From positions 226,053 through 238,552 of the forward strand of contig KV908568.1 of NCBI GenBank assembly GCA_002005505.1: DNA of 12,500 bases, read 5' to 3'. The notes below the pieces were generated by a model, which saw only the letters and a list, made by a program, of their open reading frames with translations, was not told where the DNA came from and ran no database searches. Made by a program: the position numbers and the translations under genes. Positions 1 through 9,581 of the stretch are shown one piece after another. Source of the stretch: Botryococcus braunii. Taxonomy: Eukaryota; Chlorophyta; Trebouxiophyceae. Within the stretch, counting starts at the first letter, position 1. The number at the start of each line of letters is the position of its first letter.

Positions 1-273
1 CACGGCTCTGTTGAGGCAGGCCCCGGAGGCTGCGCATCCGCAGGTGTCCCCGCACTCCATGTTCTTTGACAGGCAGCTGCAGTTCGTCTCAAAGCCCTCC
101 AGTTCCATCCTGCACATGTTGCACTCCATGTCAAATCCGAGATCTTGCACTCTGCGTCTAATTCCGCACGCCATGTTCTTAAATAGGCAGCTGCACTTTG
201 TCTCGAACCCCTCCAGCTCCATCCTGCACATCTTGCACTCCGTTTCGAATTCCGCACTCCTCACTCCATGTGC
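1..273 (-). CDS. Cys-rich exon (CXC-like), runs off window edge
   Basis: Open minus-strand frame of 91 codons, bounded upstream by TAA at 274-276 and running past base 1. Its last 42 codons contain eight Cys spaced C-x2-C-x10-C-x-C-x6-C-x3-C-x-C-x5-C, ending in LNR. The stretch C-x-C-x6-C-x3-C-x-C-x(2-5)-C-x-N matches half of a CXC zinc-binding domain as known in Tesmin/TSO1 proteins and, with NR at the end, in E(z)-type histone methyltransferases. A shorter Cys-rich copy lies in the same frame upstream (163-240). The true 5' splice border is not settled; acceptors within 120-260 are all weak. Joining to the exon at 1024-852 is inferred from order, strand and Cys content. In E(z)-type proteins a SET domain would follow, which here would lie outside the window. 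Confidence 0.55.
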
Positions 274-755
274 TTAAAAAGGCAGCTGCAGGTTGTCTCG
301 AACCCCTCCAGTTCCATCCTGCAGATCTTGCACTCTGTGTCACAACCAAGTTCCTTGCATGCCTGTGTCAAATTCCGCACTCCATGTTTTTGGACAGGCA
401 TCTGCAGGTTGTTTCAACCCCCTCCAGTTTCATCCTGCACATCTTGAACTCTGTTTCAAACCCCTCCAGTTTCATCCTGCACATCTTGAAATCTCTTTCG
501 AACCCCTCCAGTTGTTTCGAGCCCCTCCAGTTTCATCCTGCACATCGTGACCTCTGTTTCAAACCCCGCACTCCATGTTCTTGATCAGGCAGCTGCAATT
601 CGTCTCCAACCCCTCCAGGTCCATCCTGCACAGTGTGCACTCTGTGTTGAAACCAACATCTTGCAGTCATTTCCAAACCCTGCACTCCATATTCTTGGAC
701 AGGCAGCTCCAGTTTCCATGGAACCCCTCCAATTCCATCCTTCACATCTTGCTGT
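49..755 (-). repeat. Decayed tandem copies of the Cys-rich coding module
   Basis: On the minus strand a ~78-base unit encoding EC-x-MCRMELEGFET-x-CSCL-x-KNMECG recurs at about 100-115 base spacing. Copies lie at 49-126 (intact, followed by the rest of the CXC-like cluster), 163-240 (open), 261-335 (ends in TGA in place of Cys), 368-451 (Cys to Phe and Ser to Arg, then TGA), 559-642 (open, then TGA) and 667-755 (two Cys lost, one as TGA and one as Trp). Two shortened copies of the first half sit at about 452-547. Weaker traces reach about 840. The spacers also repeat (cttgcactctgtgt-type sequence). The copies at 49-126 and 163-240 are probably coding; the rest look like intron-borne relics. 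Confidence 0.75.
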
Positions 756-851
756 CTCGGGACCAAAACGTTGCACTCGGTGTCGAGACCCAGTTCTTGC
801 GCTCTGTGTTGAAACCAGGATCTTGCACCCTGTGTCAAAGCACGGGTTTAC

Positions 852-1024
852 GCATCTCTGGACAATGTGCAAAGGATGAGCAGGCCACGCACTTGTAACC
901 CCCAAGGCCCTGGCGGGTCATGCAGTGGTCCCCGGTACAGCAGCCCTTCTTGCGAGTGGTCAGCTTCCAAGCCAGCACCTCCTTCTCCTCCACCAGCTCG
1001 TATGCGGAGAGCCTCACGTACGGC
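852..1024 (-). CDS. Exon e: Cys-containing block of the bromodomain gene
   Basis: The acceptor is good (pyrimidine-rich stretch ending ttcgcag before 1024). Starting in phase 2, it completes the split AG|G codon left by exon d and reads through about 57 codons. The reading begins PYVRLSAYELVEEKEV, continues with a basic TTRKKG, and then a cluster with C-C-x4-C and, later, C-x2-C and a final C. The domain is not recognised; it could be an N-terminal zinc-binding lobe ahead of the CXC-like exon. The 3' border is uncertain: a donor at c|gtaaac (exon end 852) is used here, but an earlier AA|GTGCGT would also work (phase 2). Without splicing the frame stops at 835-837. Confidence 0.6.
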
Positions 1025-1100
1025 CTGCGAAACAGGGCTACCTTTAGAGGCCATGCTTACGAATCATGACCTGCTTCAAGGAGCACGCCGGCACCAAATC

Positions 1101-1392
1101 TATTGAGATGGGATCAAAGGTACAGATATCGGATTACAGCTATGGATATGGGACCGGTGGAACAGGAGTAGAATTACAACAACAGATATGGTAGTAGAGG
1201 CGCAGATATGGGACCCAAATCTACAGATGAGATCAGAGGAACAGATATGGGATTACAGCTATCGACATGGGATCAGAGGTACAGGGTTGGGATTCCAGCT
1301 GCAGATTTGGGTACAGAGGTACATATATGGGACCAAAGGTACACGTACGGGATCAAAGCTACAGAGTTGGGATCAGAGGTACAGGCATAAGA
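1101..1392. repeat. Degenerate ~20-base minisatellite
   Basis: About 14 units of 19-21 bases resembling tgggatcagaggtacagata, all diverged from each other. They lie in the intron between exons e and d, between the exon e acceptor and the (CT)n(CA)n tract. Both strands are fairly free of stops here, which produces spurious reading frames. Confidence 0.8.
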
Positions 1393-1422
1393 TCTCCCGC
1401 CCCCTCCCCGCCTCTCTCACAC

Positions 1423-1553
<131 letters not shown>

Positions 1554-1599
1554 TTGAGGACCAGGCTCCAGATATGAGGCCAGGGGTTCAGGGGCGCAC

Positions 1600-1835
1600 C
1601 TAGGGGCGTAGGGCTCTTGGCGCCAGTCAGCCTGCAGGTAGGGCTCGCGGTTGGCCTGGATGCAATCAGGCAGCGGGACCCACCGCACAGGTTGCACCAT
1701 CTGATCTGATGATCCGGAGATGGCTGTGCCAACCGGCTTCGGCGTGAACTGTGTCACAAGGCCCTCCACAGCGGTGCACAGGCTCAAGATGAACTGGTCA
1801 GCCAGCGCCAGCAGCTTGCCCTTGCGCATCCCGGC
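1600..1835 (-). CDS. Exon d of the bromodomain gene
   Basis: The 236-base block starts after gtttgcag (phase 0) and ends at AG|GTGCGC (phase 2), so it fits both neighbours. It encodes about 78 residues. The first third is amphipathic (MRKGKLLALADQFILSLC), the remainder is Trp/Pro/Tyr-rich with two Trp around VRWVPLPDC and QADWRQ. Third positions are rich in G and C, unlike the flanking introns. No family recognised. The frame stays open further into the adjacent microsatellite, which is coincidence, since dinucleotide repeats lack stops. Confidence 0.6.
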
Positions 1836-1940
1836 CTGCAAACAGCCGGGTGCTTTCAGCTTGAGGAACACGTGTCTTTCCCGGTGCCTTGTCTGAACGG
1901 TGAGATCTGTTCACGCAACAACGCGCGAGCTCGCATTTTT

Positions 1941-1975
1941 CCCCCCTTTTGTTCCCCGGCCCCTCCCCCTCTCTC

Positions 1976-2072
<97 letters not shown>

Positions 2073-2165
2073 CCCCTCCCTCCCTCCCTCCCTTCCCCCC
2101 CTCCTTCCCCCTCTCCCTCTCCCTCACCCCTCCCCCCCAACTCTCTCTCTCACCCCCCCCCCCTC
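1941..2165. repeat. Pyrimidine tract with (CT)n core
   Basis: A nearly uninterrupted pyrimidine strand with a pure CT core at about 1986-2068 and flanking C/CT-rich blocks, in the intron between exons c and d. The sense strand of the gene is the purine strand, so it is not a splice polypyrimidine tract. Confidence 0.95.
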
Positions 2166-2545
2166 TTTTTGTTGGCGTGCTCTAGTTACTTGCCTGCCAA
2201 ACACATGTCAGTACGTCATCACACATCCTGTTCAGCACGATGATGATGGATGATGCGAAGCCTCATGACGACTCCCGAAGAGAAACTTGGCGGCTCCCCC
2301 CTCCAACCTTTTACCTTCAAAAACCACAGGAGGGTGCTGAAACGAGGGGGCCCCCCATAGATTCTCGAAGCGAAAGGCAAGCAATTTCAGCCAGGTGCAT
2401 ATCCTGAAAGCAGACATGCGTGCGGGGACCAGCATGGACACGCCACTGTGAGCTTTCTATGAGATTCAACGAATCTAAAATTTCACCGAGTATCAAAAGT
2501 CACGCCAAACAGGGAAGTCAAAAGCACGGGACTGAGGCGCCCCAC

Positions 2546-2737
2546 CTGTTCTTCAGATCCCCCCCAGCTCTGCGCAGCCTGCCTGCACAGCTCCTCCACG
2601 TCGGCGCACGTCTCCTCGGCGTTGTCGTACTTGCCCGCCCTCAACTTAGAGCTGACAGAGCTGAAGTCAAACTGCAGCGTGCGGCAGGCTTCTGCCGCCA
2701 GACTGCCCCTCAGCTTCTCAGCTTGGGCTTTGCATGC
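2546..2737 (-). CDS. Exon c of the bromodomain gene
   Basis: 192 bases, exactly 64 codons, phase 0 at both ends; acceptor gtgggcag, donor CAG|GTGGGG. The product looks fully helical: AEKLRGSLAAEAC, then FSSVSSKLRAGKYDNAEETC and ADVEELCRQAAQSW. The middle part follows the pattern of bromodomain helices A and B (hydrophobic-x2-V-x2-KL-x-G-x-Y ... DV-x2-LC), so a fragment of a second, degenerate bromodomain is possible. However, the preceding ZA-loop hallmarks are missing from this exon. Membership in the gene rests on strand, phase and order. Further small exons between 2738 and 4299 cannot be excluded. Confidence 0.55.
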
Positions 2738-3279
2738 CTGCCCACCCCGCAGGATGTGATTAGACAAGCACTTTGCAGCCAAAAGGTCTGGTTGGGATAC
2801 ACAAGTCCATCCCTGTATGGTTGGCGTTCAGATATGTGCTAGATCATCTTGCTTGGCAAGGCTGATGTGAAAGTCCACATGGAAGATTGGAATAGCTGGT
2901 ATGAAAGTCAACGAGCATGAGTAGCAGAGTATCAACAGTATTCAGGTACACTTTTAAACCTGAATGATTGAGATAGATGGACAAGTAATCTCCTTTCACT
3001 GATTGAACTCTGGAAGAGACAATATTCGTAGCCGTACCCCTCCCTCCCCCTTCTCCCTCTCTCCCCCCCACCTCTCTTCCTCCCCTCCATCTAATATCCT
3101 GTCACCTGAACTACCAGTCCCCCCCACCCCCCTCGCAATCATCTACAGACGCTTCCTCTGCAGGGCCTCTTCTACTCGAGCAGAGACATCTAACGCACCG
3201 GAGGCCCAAAGCACCGGAATGTCTGTCACACCCACGCAGACACATGTGTAGGGCCAATCACATACAGATGCGCAAGCGC

Positions 3280-3425
<146 letters not shown>

Positions 3426-3658
3426 TTCAGCTCACGCATTTGGAAGACACCCTGAGTGGGCAGGTACAAAGGAAGCCTTCTTCATCTACGCTTGGGATCA
3501 CATACCTGAGCAAAGCGAGAGACGCCCTTTGGAATAGGCTCTGCCTGCGCCACCTGCACACATCGAGTTCCCAGTGTTACGACAGCAGTCAACAGTCAGC
3601 AGCAACAGGAGATCCGACCAAGGACATGACTGACAGCAGACCCTTGCCCAACTCCAAC

Positions 3659-3837
3659 AAGGTCTCCAGGAACTAAGCCATCGGTCAAAACCCTACTCGC
3701 TACCAACAAGCAAACCCTTCTTTACTGCAAAAAGGGTCCCAGGAACCAAGACATGGGCCAACACCTTCTTCAGTCCAACTACCAACCCCTTCTGTGCTCC
3801 AAAAATGGCCCCGAGGACTAAGACCTGGGACAAACCC
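3659..3837. repeat. Degenerate ~73-base tandem repeat, about 2.5 units
   Basis: Units start at about 3659, 3732 and 3804 with AAGGTCTCCAGGAACTAAG, AAGGGTCCCAGGAACCAAG and AATGGCCCCGAGGACTAAG. Each full unit continues with an accaac...cccttct segment and ends in gc..caaa. It lies within the intron between exons b and c. Confidence 0.65.
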
Positions 3838-3950
3838 AGGCAGCATCTGCAGCAACATCCATCCTAGGGGCCCAATGCAATCAGGCAGGGAAATTCGCTA
3901 ATCTACATCCTAGGTCACAAGGGGTGACAGTCAGGTACGTCCAGCAAAGC

Positions 3951-4012
3951 CACTACCACTACCATCACTACCACTGCCACTATGACCACCACCAAAAATA
4001 CCACTACCCAGT
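3951..4012. repeat. Impure trinucleotide (CCA/CTA)n tract
   Basis: A run of imperfect cca/cta triplets in the same intron, reading as Val-rich sequence on the minus strand. Low-complexity and unlikely to be coding. Confidence 0.75.
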
Positions 4013-4299
4013 TGTGAAAGTCATTGTTCATGACAGGATCTGTATCGCACGCCCAAATGTTTAGCGGAGGAGGCCACCGTGACATGAACAGACTACTCCA
4101 TCCTTGGGAAGATAGAGATTTGGAGGTGAAAACCCACATTGGACACATTTTGCCCCGATTTCACCAGCAAACCCGCCCCTGCTTTACGACCTCGAATCAT
4201 GAGGGGGCTGCAACCTTTTCATAAGTCTAAAAATGAGGATTGGACAATCGCCTGACTTGACTTCACATTAAACGGAAGAAGCCACTGATGAGAACACAC

Positions 4300-4828
4300 C
4301 TTCGCAGCTTCTTCAGCAGTTGGGGCGACCACAGTGTCAAGAAATCCAGCCACAACTGCTTGCATCTCAGAAGAAAATCTGGATTTCTGGGGCCTGGCCA
4401 CTGCAGGCTCTTTCTCCAAGTAGCTTATTTTCCTCTTTACTCCAGCCGTTCGAGGTCCTTGAGAAGCAAGGCTGAGATCTTCCAGTTGCCTTTTTGCAAA
4501 CCCCACTCTTCTAGCTTCCACAGTCAAAAGCTCAGTCACCCCGGGAAGATTAACGTCCCAAAAAGATCCTCCGAATGGCTCCTCTGGATTCAGCTTGGGT
4601 GCCCGACTTGTCTCTTCTGCTGGAGGGGGCGGTGGCGGTGGTGGCGGCTCTCCTTTCTCCAGGCGTCGCAGGCAGGAGTTGCCATAGTCAAGAAGGTCAC
4701 TTGCTTTCTGTGCAAGCTCCCAGTTGGTTTTGAACAGTTGCAGGACTGCAGCATCGCACATCTTTCTGAAATCTTCTGCAAGCTCCGAAGCACCATAGCC
4801 GGTGCTTGCAAGCTTCTCCTCCAAGCTC
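4300..4828 (-). CDS. Exon b: C-terminal half of bromodomain, Pro9 run, basic tail
   Basis: Acceptor ttttattcctacag is the best in the window; donor AAG|GTGTGT. At 529 bases, it starts in phase 2 and ends in phase 0. The first base completes AG|G (Arg) from exon a, giving IPYNIR then SLEEKLASTGYGASELAEDF and RKMCDAA. This matches the helix A - AB loop - helix B pattern of BRPF/BRD7/BRD9-type bromodomains, which have DF-x-LMCDNA at the same place. The helix C equivalent is ELAQKASDLLDYGNSCLRRL. Nine consecutive prolines follow, then an acidic/aromatic segment (EEPFGGSFWDVNLPG) and a basic patch (VKRKISYLEKE, RPQKSR) that could be a nuclear signal. It is likely a nuclear chromatin-associated protein. 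The Asn that normally contacts acetyl-lysine is not at its expected place. Confidence 0.75.
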
Positions 4829-5132
4829 CTGTAGGAATAAAATCAACAAATTAACATGAGAATTCGAAAAATGAACCCTCTGAGCTAAAAGCATGTATAG
4901 AAAACCTCCTGCTCTGCATGAGCATGTGGCCGGCCAGAATTGCAACCCCCTGTACCTTTCCCTCTTGACGGTCTTTTCACAATCCATACTTTGCATGATC
5001 GCAATCACCTTGGCAATGCAATTACCGACGCACTAACGAACGCCATGGCTTCATCGTGGCCAAGTTGCCGTTGGCACGCTCTTTACAGGATCAGCGACAG
5101 CACAGCGTCGGGCATAGACCGATTCAACGCAC
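4829..5132 (-). other. Intron a (304 bases)
   Basis: GT (5132-5131) and AG (4830-4829) borders split an Arg codon inside the bromodomain. It contains no microsatellite. It is the only inferred intron of the gene under 500 bases and the best supported, because the protein match continues across it. Confidence 0.7.
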
Positions 5133-5416
5133 CTGATATTGTAAGGTATCTCTAAAGATGGAACTCCCCATTCTTCTGTGGCACTGCGACCGCTGTATAT
5201 CCCTTGCACATCGAACTGTCGGAGTTGCGCCACAAAATCAACTAACTGCGTATGCTCAGCATTTAATGGCTGGGGCGGGATCTCCACAGTCTCGACCTTG
5301 GTCGGTTCTGTGGTGACCTCGGATGGGACAACCTCTTCTTGCTCGGGTTCTTCAAACACAGCTCTGTATGCCTGACTGCTGATGCGTGGGTATGAACTAC
5401 CCAACATGCCTAACAT
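5133..5416 (-). CDS. Exon a: N-terminal half of bromodomain, possible protein start
   Basis: The ATG at 5416 begins MLGMLGSSYPRISS, followed by an acidic, Val/Thr/Pro-rich linker and then LVDFVAQLRQFDVQGIYSG, which resembles helix Z and the ZA-loop start of BRPF/BRD9 bromodomains (L-x2-QL-x3-D-x2-G). The block ends at AG|GTGCGT (phase 2). The split Arg codon is completed exactly by exon b, 304 bases away. The frame is open upstream to an in-frame TGA at 5459-5461, so either this ATG is the start or an acceptor lies in the 40 bases between (a tgtacag is present). I chose the ATG because no good pyrimidine tract precedes it; upstream exons remain possible. Confidence 0.65.
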
Positions 5417-6304
5417 TGGTGTAACTCGGTGACTTAGCTGTACACTGTCAAATCGTATTCATTTGAACCACACAAAGATTTCCTTTACAGAGAAACGGCC
5501 ATCAGCCTTCGCTTGCTTTAAGTTCCGAAGCGACTAGCAGACATAATAGAACGTCATAGGCCAGGCCAAATCCTTGCCCGATAAAACGGAAAACGATATA
5601 CTAGCCATATGCAATGTCCAGAGTATTGACTTATTATCCCCATTCAAAATGATGCTTCTCGAGTCGGCAGGAAAGTTTAACGTCGAGACGTGTGGGTACC
5701 TCGACTAGAATGCAGTGCCGACGGGCTCCGTGACGGGCTCCGTCCTGGGCAGTCCCCTAGGTGCCCGATTGCATCCGGTGCACCAGGGGAACGCCTGTCG
5801 AGGAGTCCCTGGCGGGGGATGCCCCAGTCTTGGTGCAGCATGTAGTAACCCGTTATGCAAGCTTACTGAAAACAGGTAATATGAAGGATATGCACATGCA
5901 TATGCAATATTTCATATGCATGTTCAGAAGAGAAGGGCAGGGTATGAGCAAGTGGGATATTTGGACAAACCTCACTCAACATGACTTCAGGTGAAGAGTG
6001 AAGTCATGATTTATGTAGACCCATCTGGTGTTAAATGAGCTTGAAACACTTGGGAACAGCACCGTGACCTGTGAGTCCAATCATTGGGCATGTAGCACAG
6101 CATTCAATTTGGGTTTAAACCCAATTTGGGCAACCCATACATGTAACAAATTTGTTTAGTTTTCTTGCCTTGCTCTACAGGAGCGCAAGGACATGGCAGA
6201 TAAAATATTTCTTACCCAAGGCAGAAATACGTTATTTTTTTTCATCCTATAACGGAACGGAAAGTCCGTTCGGGAAAATGCGACATATATGGGCCTATCT
6301 AGCC
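5417..6304. other. No gene seen; probable upstream flank of the bromodomain gene
   Basis: Short frames only, none with family features. The ~150 bases beside exon a would hold its promoter or an upstream intron. No clear TATA box or start signal could be fixed. A 16-base perfect palindrome (ttgggtttaaacccaa) sits at 6109-6124. Confidence 0.5.
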
Positions 6305-6323
6305 GGGGGGGGGGGGGGGGGGG
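6305..6323. repeat. Poly-G run of 19
   Basis: Uninterrupted run of 19 G after agcc in otherwise AT-leaning sequence. Candidate for G-quadruplex formation on the plus strand and prone to length error in assemblies. Confidence 0.95.
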
Positions 6324-7366
6324 TGATTACTAGTATGACCGAATTGCTGCTTACATAATCTGTTTCAGACATTTGCCCAGAGCCACAGGGCCTAGACTTG
6401 CAACCCTCGTGAATCACCTGTACATGTACACGTATGCTTTTCTCTTAAATCGTGCGACAATTGCAATCTACGTATATACGTGTATACAATTGTTGACCCT
6501 TATTCTTTTGTGCCCGAGCATTCGTAACAACCCTGATAATATATGAAGGTGGGAGCCTGACCTCCCCAACATTGGGCCCAACAAATACAAAATACAGCGT
6601 TATCATATCAAGATCAGTTGACCCGATCAACATCCACCTCACCCCAGACCTACGAGAGGTTCATCTGTATACATTTTGTGTTTGTGCAAGGTCCCGAGCA
6701 CGCGGGCTTGTCCACAACTGTTCGCAGCAAGTTTGCATATCGTCTTTGAAAAGTCCTGAATTCAGCAACGGTGGTTGATTGTTCTGATGCTGAAAGCCGC
6801 GAGTCTACTTCGCGGCGCTCCGAAAAATGTATCAATCCCTTCAGGAGTACAGGGCAGGCTGCCCGTAGGGCGGGGAACTGATTGCTCAGACTTTCAATGA
6901 GCAGTGTCATGAAACCGAAATTAGCGAATCGCTAATTCCTTTGCTAGCTGGCAAGCGGTACCTAAAAGGTAGCTGCCCGTTTAAATAGACGCCCCTGTTT
7001 GCACATGTGTTTCACATGCATACTTGGAAGGGGCTGGGAGATGGGACTAGACTAGACATTATTGACCTTCCCATCTAAAATTAGGTATGATCCAAGCTAT
7101 TTGGTGCGGGCTCATGCTGGGCTCATGTATAGGCTCATGCACCAAATGTATGTGCTGCTAGAGCGAGCTCCAATTGGCATGGATATACATTTATCAAAGA
7201 CAAGACAGCTAGTATACTTCGAAACCCAGTACTAGCATCTACCTCCATAGAAATATTAACGTTGTGGATAGTGGCCCTTGAAAGCACAAACGCTATGACA
7301 CAGCCGTCCATACCAACGAAAGAAAAGTACACTTAGCAGTGAGTGCAGCACTCAGAGCTATTTTGC
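6324..7366. other. No gene seen, AT-leaning unique sequence
   Basis: Several frames of 60-90 codons occur on both strands, but none shows a domain, splice borders with matching phases, or codon bias like the exons at 852-5416. Nothing else is supported here. Confidence 0.5.
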
Positions 7367-7441
7367 AGGGCCATATGATATATGATCCTGCATGCAGGAC
7401 CCATATATGCAAGGGCCATATGGTATATGGTCCTGCATGCA
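7367..7441. repeat. 45-base tandem duplication rich in palindromes
   Basis: agggccatatgatatatgat at 7367 recurs as agggccatatggtatatggt at 7412. Both continue into cctgcatgc. The first copy contains the 14-base perfect palindrome tcctgcatgcagga (7386-7399) and the second has ccatatgg. Confidence 0.8.
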
Positions 7442-8333
7442 ACACTGCACCTACACAGGAAACTATATGAACTAGTTCCAGTACGCGCTTGTAAGCTTAC
7501 CACCACGGAATCTGTAATATGAGGTTTATACCTATTCAACTTTGTTGATATCAACAAAACGCACTAAAAAGTACGTATATTCTTGGTATGTATCTCAACG
7601 TCGAGCTCAATTTAGGTGCACCAACAAATCGAGGTCTTGTGACATGCTTCAATATGTTGTATGCAATATATTTTACGCATATAGATTATGACCCAATAAC
7701 TGCATCCAGACGTCGCCTTCGACCTCAATAATGCTGGCAAAGTGGGCTGTTATCTCGCCTTTCGAAAGGGTGTGTGATCTTTTGGAATTCCAAAAGAAAG
7801 ACAAAGGGTTGTGTTTCCTTCTTGTGTTCGGTGATGCATCGATGATCATCAACACTTCATGATGATGTTCATGAAGAAGACCTTGCAAGCTTGAGGGGCG
7901 CGATGCACTGCCAACGTGACTGCCATTGTACAGCTAACTGACTCGTGCTCGGATTCACGTGATTGCTCTTGTACAGCTAGCCGGTTACCCAGTGGTGGTG
8001 ATGGTAATCACACTGACCGCACATGTGCTTATCATGAAGGCGGTTTACTACAATTTATTCACGCTGACCGCACCCATGACGATCATATATGTGCGCTATG
8101 CATAAGTGCCGTATATTTGCTCATCAGCACCTACATAGCTATATAGGTGCTCATGATCATGCAACCTCAGCAGTCTTCACAAATGTGTGTCATTGCTGTT
8201 TCCTGAACAGGCACATCATATGCGCCACCGGAGCCGCTCCATTGCAACGCAGGTAGAAGGTATGCATACTAGCATCGTCCATGTTGATATTGCATCGCCG
8301 CTATATATATCAAAACATGTGCAGATGCCTTCG
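7442..8333. other. No gene seen
   Basis: AT-leaning sequence with short frames only. Minor repeats: ttgtacagcta at about 7926 and 7969, and gctgaccgcac/actgaccgcac at about 8010-8070. No splice-compatible coding block recognised. Confidence 0.5.
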
Positions 8334-8381
8334 AAAATGATCTGTCGTGGTGTATTAAAATACACCACGACAGATCATTTT
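8334..8381. repeat. Perfect 23-base inverted repeat, 2-base loop
   Basis: Arm 8334-8356 is the exact reverse complement of arm 8359-8381, separated only by aa. The 48 bases form a near-palindrome with no mismatch in the stem. First of three inverted repeats in a row. Confidence 0.95.
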
Positions 8382-8435
8382 TGACTACCCACTTGCACCT
8401 GAATTGAACAACCTTCCTCAGGGTATCAGGTCATA

Positions 8436-8489
8436 CCGCCCATGACCCACGTGCGCAAGTGGCCATTTCGGCACGTGGGTCATGGGCGG
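8436..8489. repeat. Perfect 19-base inverted repeat, 16-base loop
   Basis: Arm ccgcccatgacccacgtgc (8436-8454) and its exact reverse complement (8471-8489) flank a 16-base spacer. The arms contain the CACGTG hexamer overlap cacgtg(c/g). Its sequence is unrelated to the preceding hairpin. Confidence 0.95.
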
Positions 8490-8502
8490 CTTCATGCATC
8501 CA

Positions 8503-8530
8503 TTCACGCTTCATCTAGGTGTAGCGTGAA
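8503..8530. repeat. 8-base inverted repeat, 12-base loop
   Basis: ttcacgct (8503-8510) and agcgtgaa (8523-8530). It would be weak alone, but it is the third inverted repeat within 200 bases. Confidence 0.7.
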
Positions 8531-9126
8531 GCAACACTGGATACAAACTCTGGAGGCGCCGGCAGACGCTGCAAGTGCGCATTGTAAGTGACTGCAATTA
8601 CTTATGCGTATGCGCACGTGTGCCTGGCACACATAGCCAAGCCGGCTATGCTAACGTTAGCACAACCGGCCCGGCTAGCTGGCCTGGCTAACGGTGTTCC
8701 CCACCATGCTTGGCAGATCGCGTCCAAGAACAATCTATGGGGCCCCAAGCTTGCGAGCCTGATCGATCCTCCTAGAGAAGCGGGAATCTCTTTTTCAGCC
8801 TCGTTTATCCACAACACAGAAAAACAGGCAGGGTGGAACACCCCCCCCCCCCCCCCGGGGGGCAAATTGCAAACACGCTTATCGATGCCCTTCAAAGCAA
8901 CTTTATTTAAGCCCTCAAAACTTTCAAAACACAATAACAAAACATGGTGTGGCCTCCAGGCAACCCAACCCAACTGTGCTTGTGGCGACCCAGACCAATA
9001 CATTCAACAAAACCGATTGTTTTTGGGTACCCGGGCCCCAGCTAGGTCGCCTCAGGGGAGCCCTCCCAACCGCTACTGAGGTCTCAACCCCCGTACGGGC
9101 AGCCACATGTTTCCGTGGGCCAGCTG
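8531..9126. other. No gene seen; palindromes and a C16G6 run
   Basis: Frames of 130-160 codons overlap on both strands without domain features, so I do not call a gene. Contains the palindrome tgctaacgttagca (8649-8662) amid ccggc/gccgg words, and sixteen C followed directly by six G (8841-8862). Confidence 0.5.
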
Positions 9127-9291
9127 CACGTGGTCATCCCATGCACGCTTTCCCGTGGTCATCAGCTCCTCATGCATGCCATGCACGTGGTCATCCCATG
9201 CACGTTTTTCCCGTGGTCATCAGCTCCTCATGCATGCCATGCACGTGGTCACTCCCATACACGTTTTTCCGTGGTCATCAGCTCCGCATGG
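9127..9291. repeat. 58-base minisatellite, three copies
   Basis: Units begin at 9127, 9184 and 9242 with cacgtggtca, followed by tcccatgcacg, a ttt..cccg stretch, tggtcatcagctcc and, in the first two units, tcatgcatgccatg. Copies are highly alike, differing by a few substitutions and one-base indels. Non-coding by all signs; frames across it are artefacts of the repeat. Confidence 0.9.
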
Positions 9292-9439
9292 AACCGTGAC
9301 GAACCCCCAGATACGTCCAGGTTCCGTCGTTAACTGATGTTATCCCTCTCCAATTAGATCTTTATAATAAGTGTCTGCCGGGGATGGTGTCCAGCTGGCA
9401 CAGCCCGCTCACCCGTCCATCCACAGAACAACCAGTACG

Positions 9440-9524
9440 CAAGGTTTACAACCCCCCCTCCCCCGGGCCCCCCCCAACTACACACACACCCACCCACCCA
9501 CACCCACACACACGCACACGCGCG

Positions 9525-9581
<57 letters not shown>

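Noticed and set aside
1..1024. Assignment as an ASH1/NSD-type AWS-SET protein
   Set aside because: The Cys spacing fits CXC better than AWS, and no SET sequence is visible inside the window.
1798..2140. Minus-strand frames reading Arg-Glu repeats, and plus-strand Ser-Leu frames
   Set aside because: Direct translation of the (CT)n/(GA)n tract, which has no stops in any frame.
4219..4299. Continuation of the exon b frame past 4300
   Set aside because: A consensus donor AAG|GTGTGT lies at 4300 and the extra residues look non-coding.
6650..6910. Minus-strand frame of 86 codons
   Set aside because: No domain, no codon bias like the accepted exons and no splice-phase partner.
8588..9079. Overlapping frames of 163 (plus) and 133 (minus) codons
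   Set aside because: They overlap antisense, cross a C16G6 run, and show no recognised domain or coding bias.
9127..9291. CRISPR-like alternation of repeats
   Set aside because: Units are directly adjacent with no variable spacers, and the window is eukaryotic.
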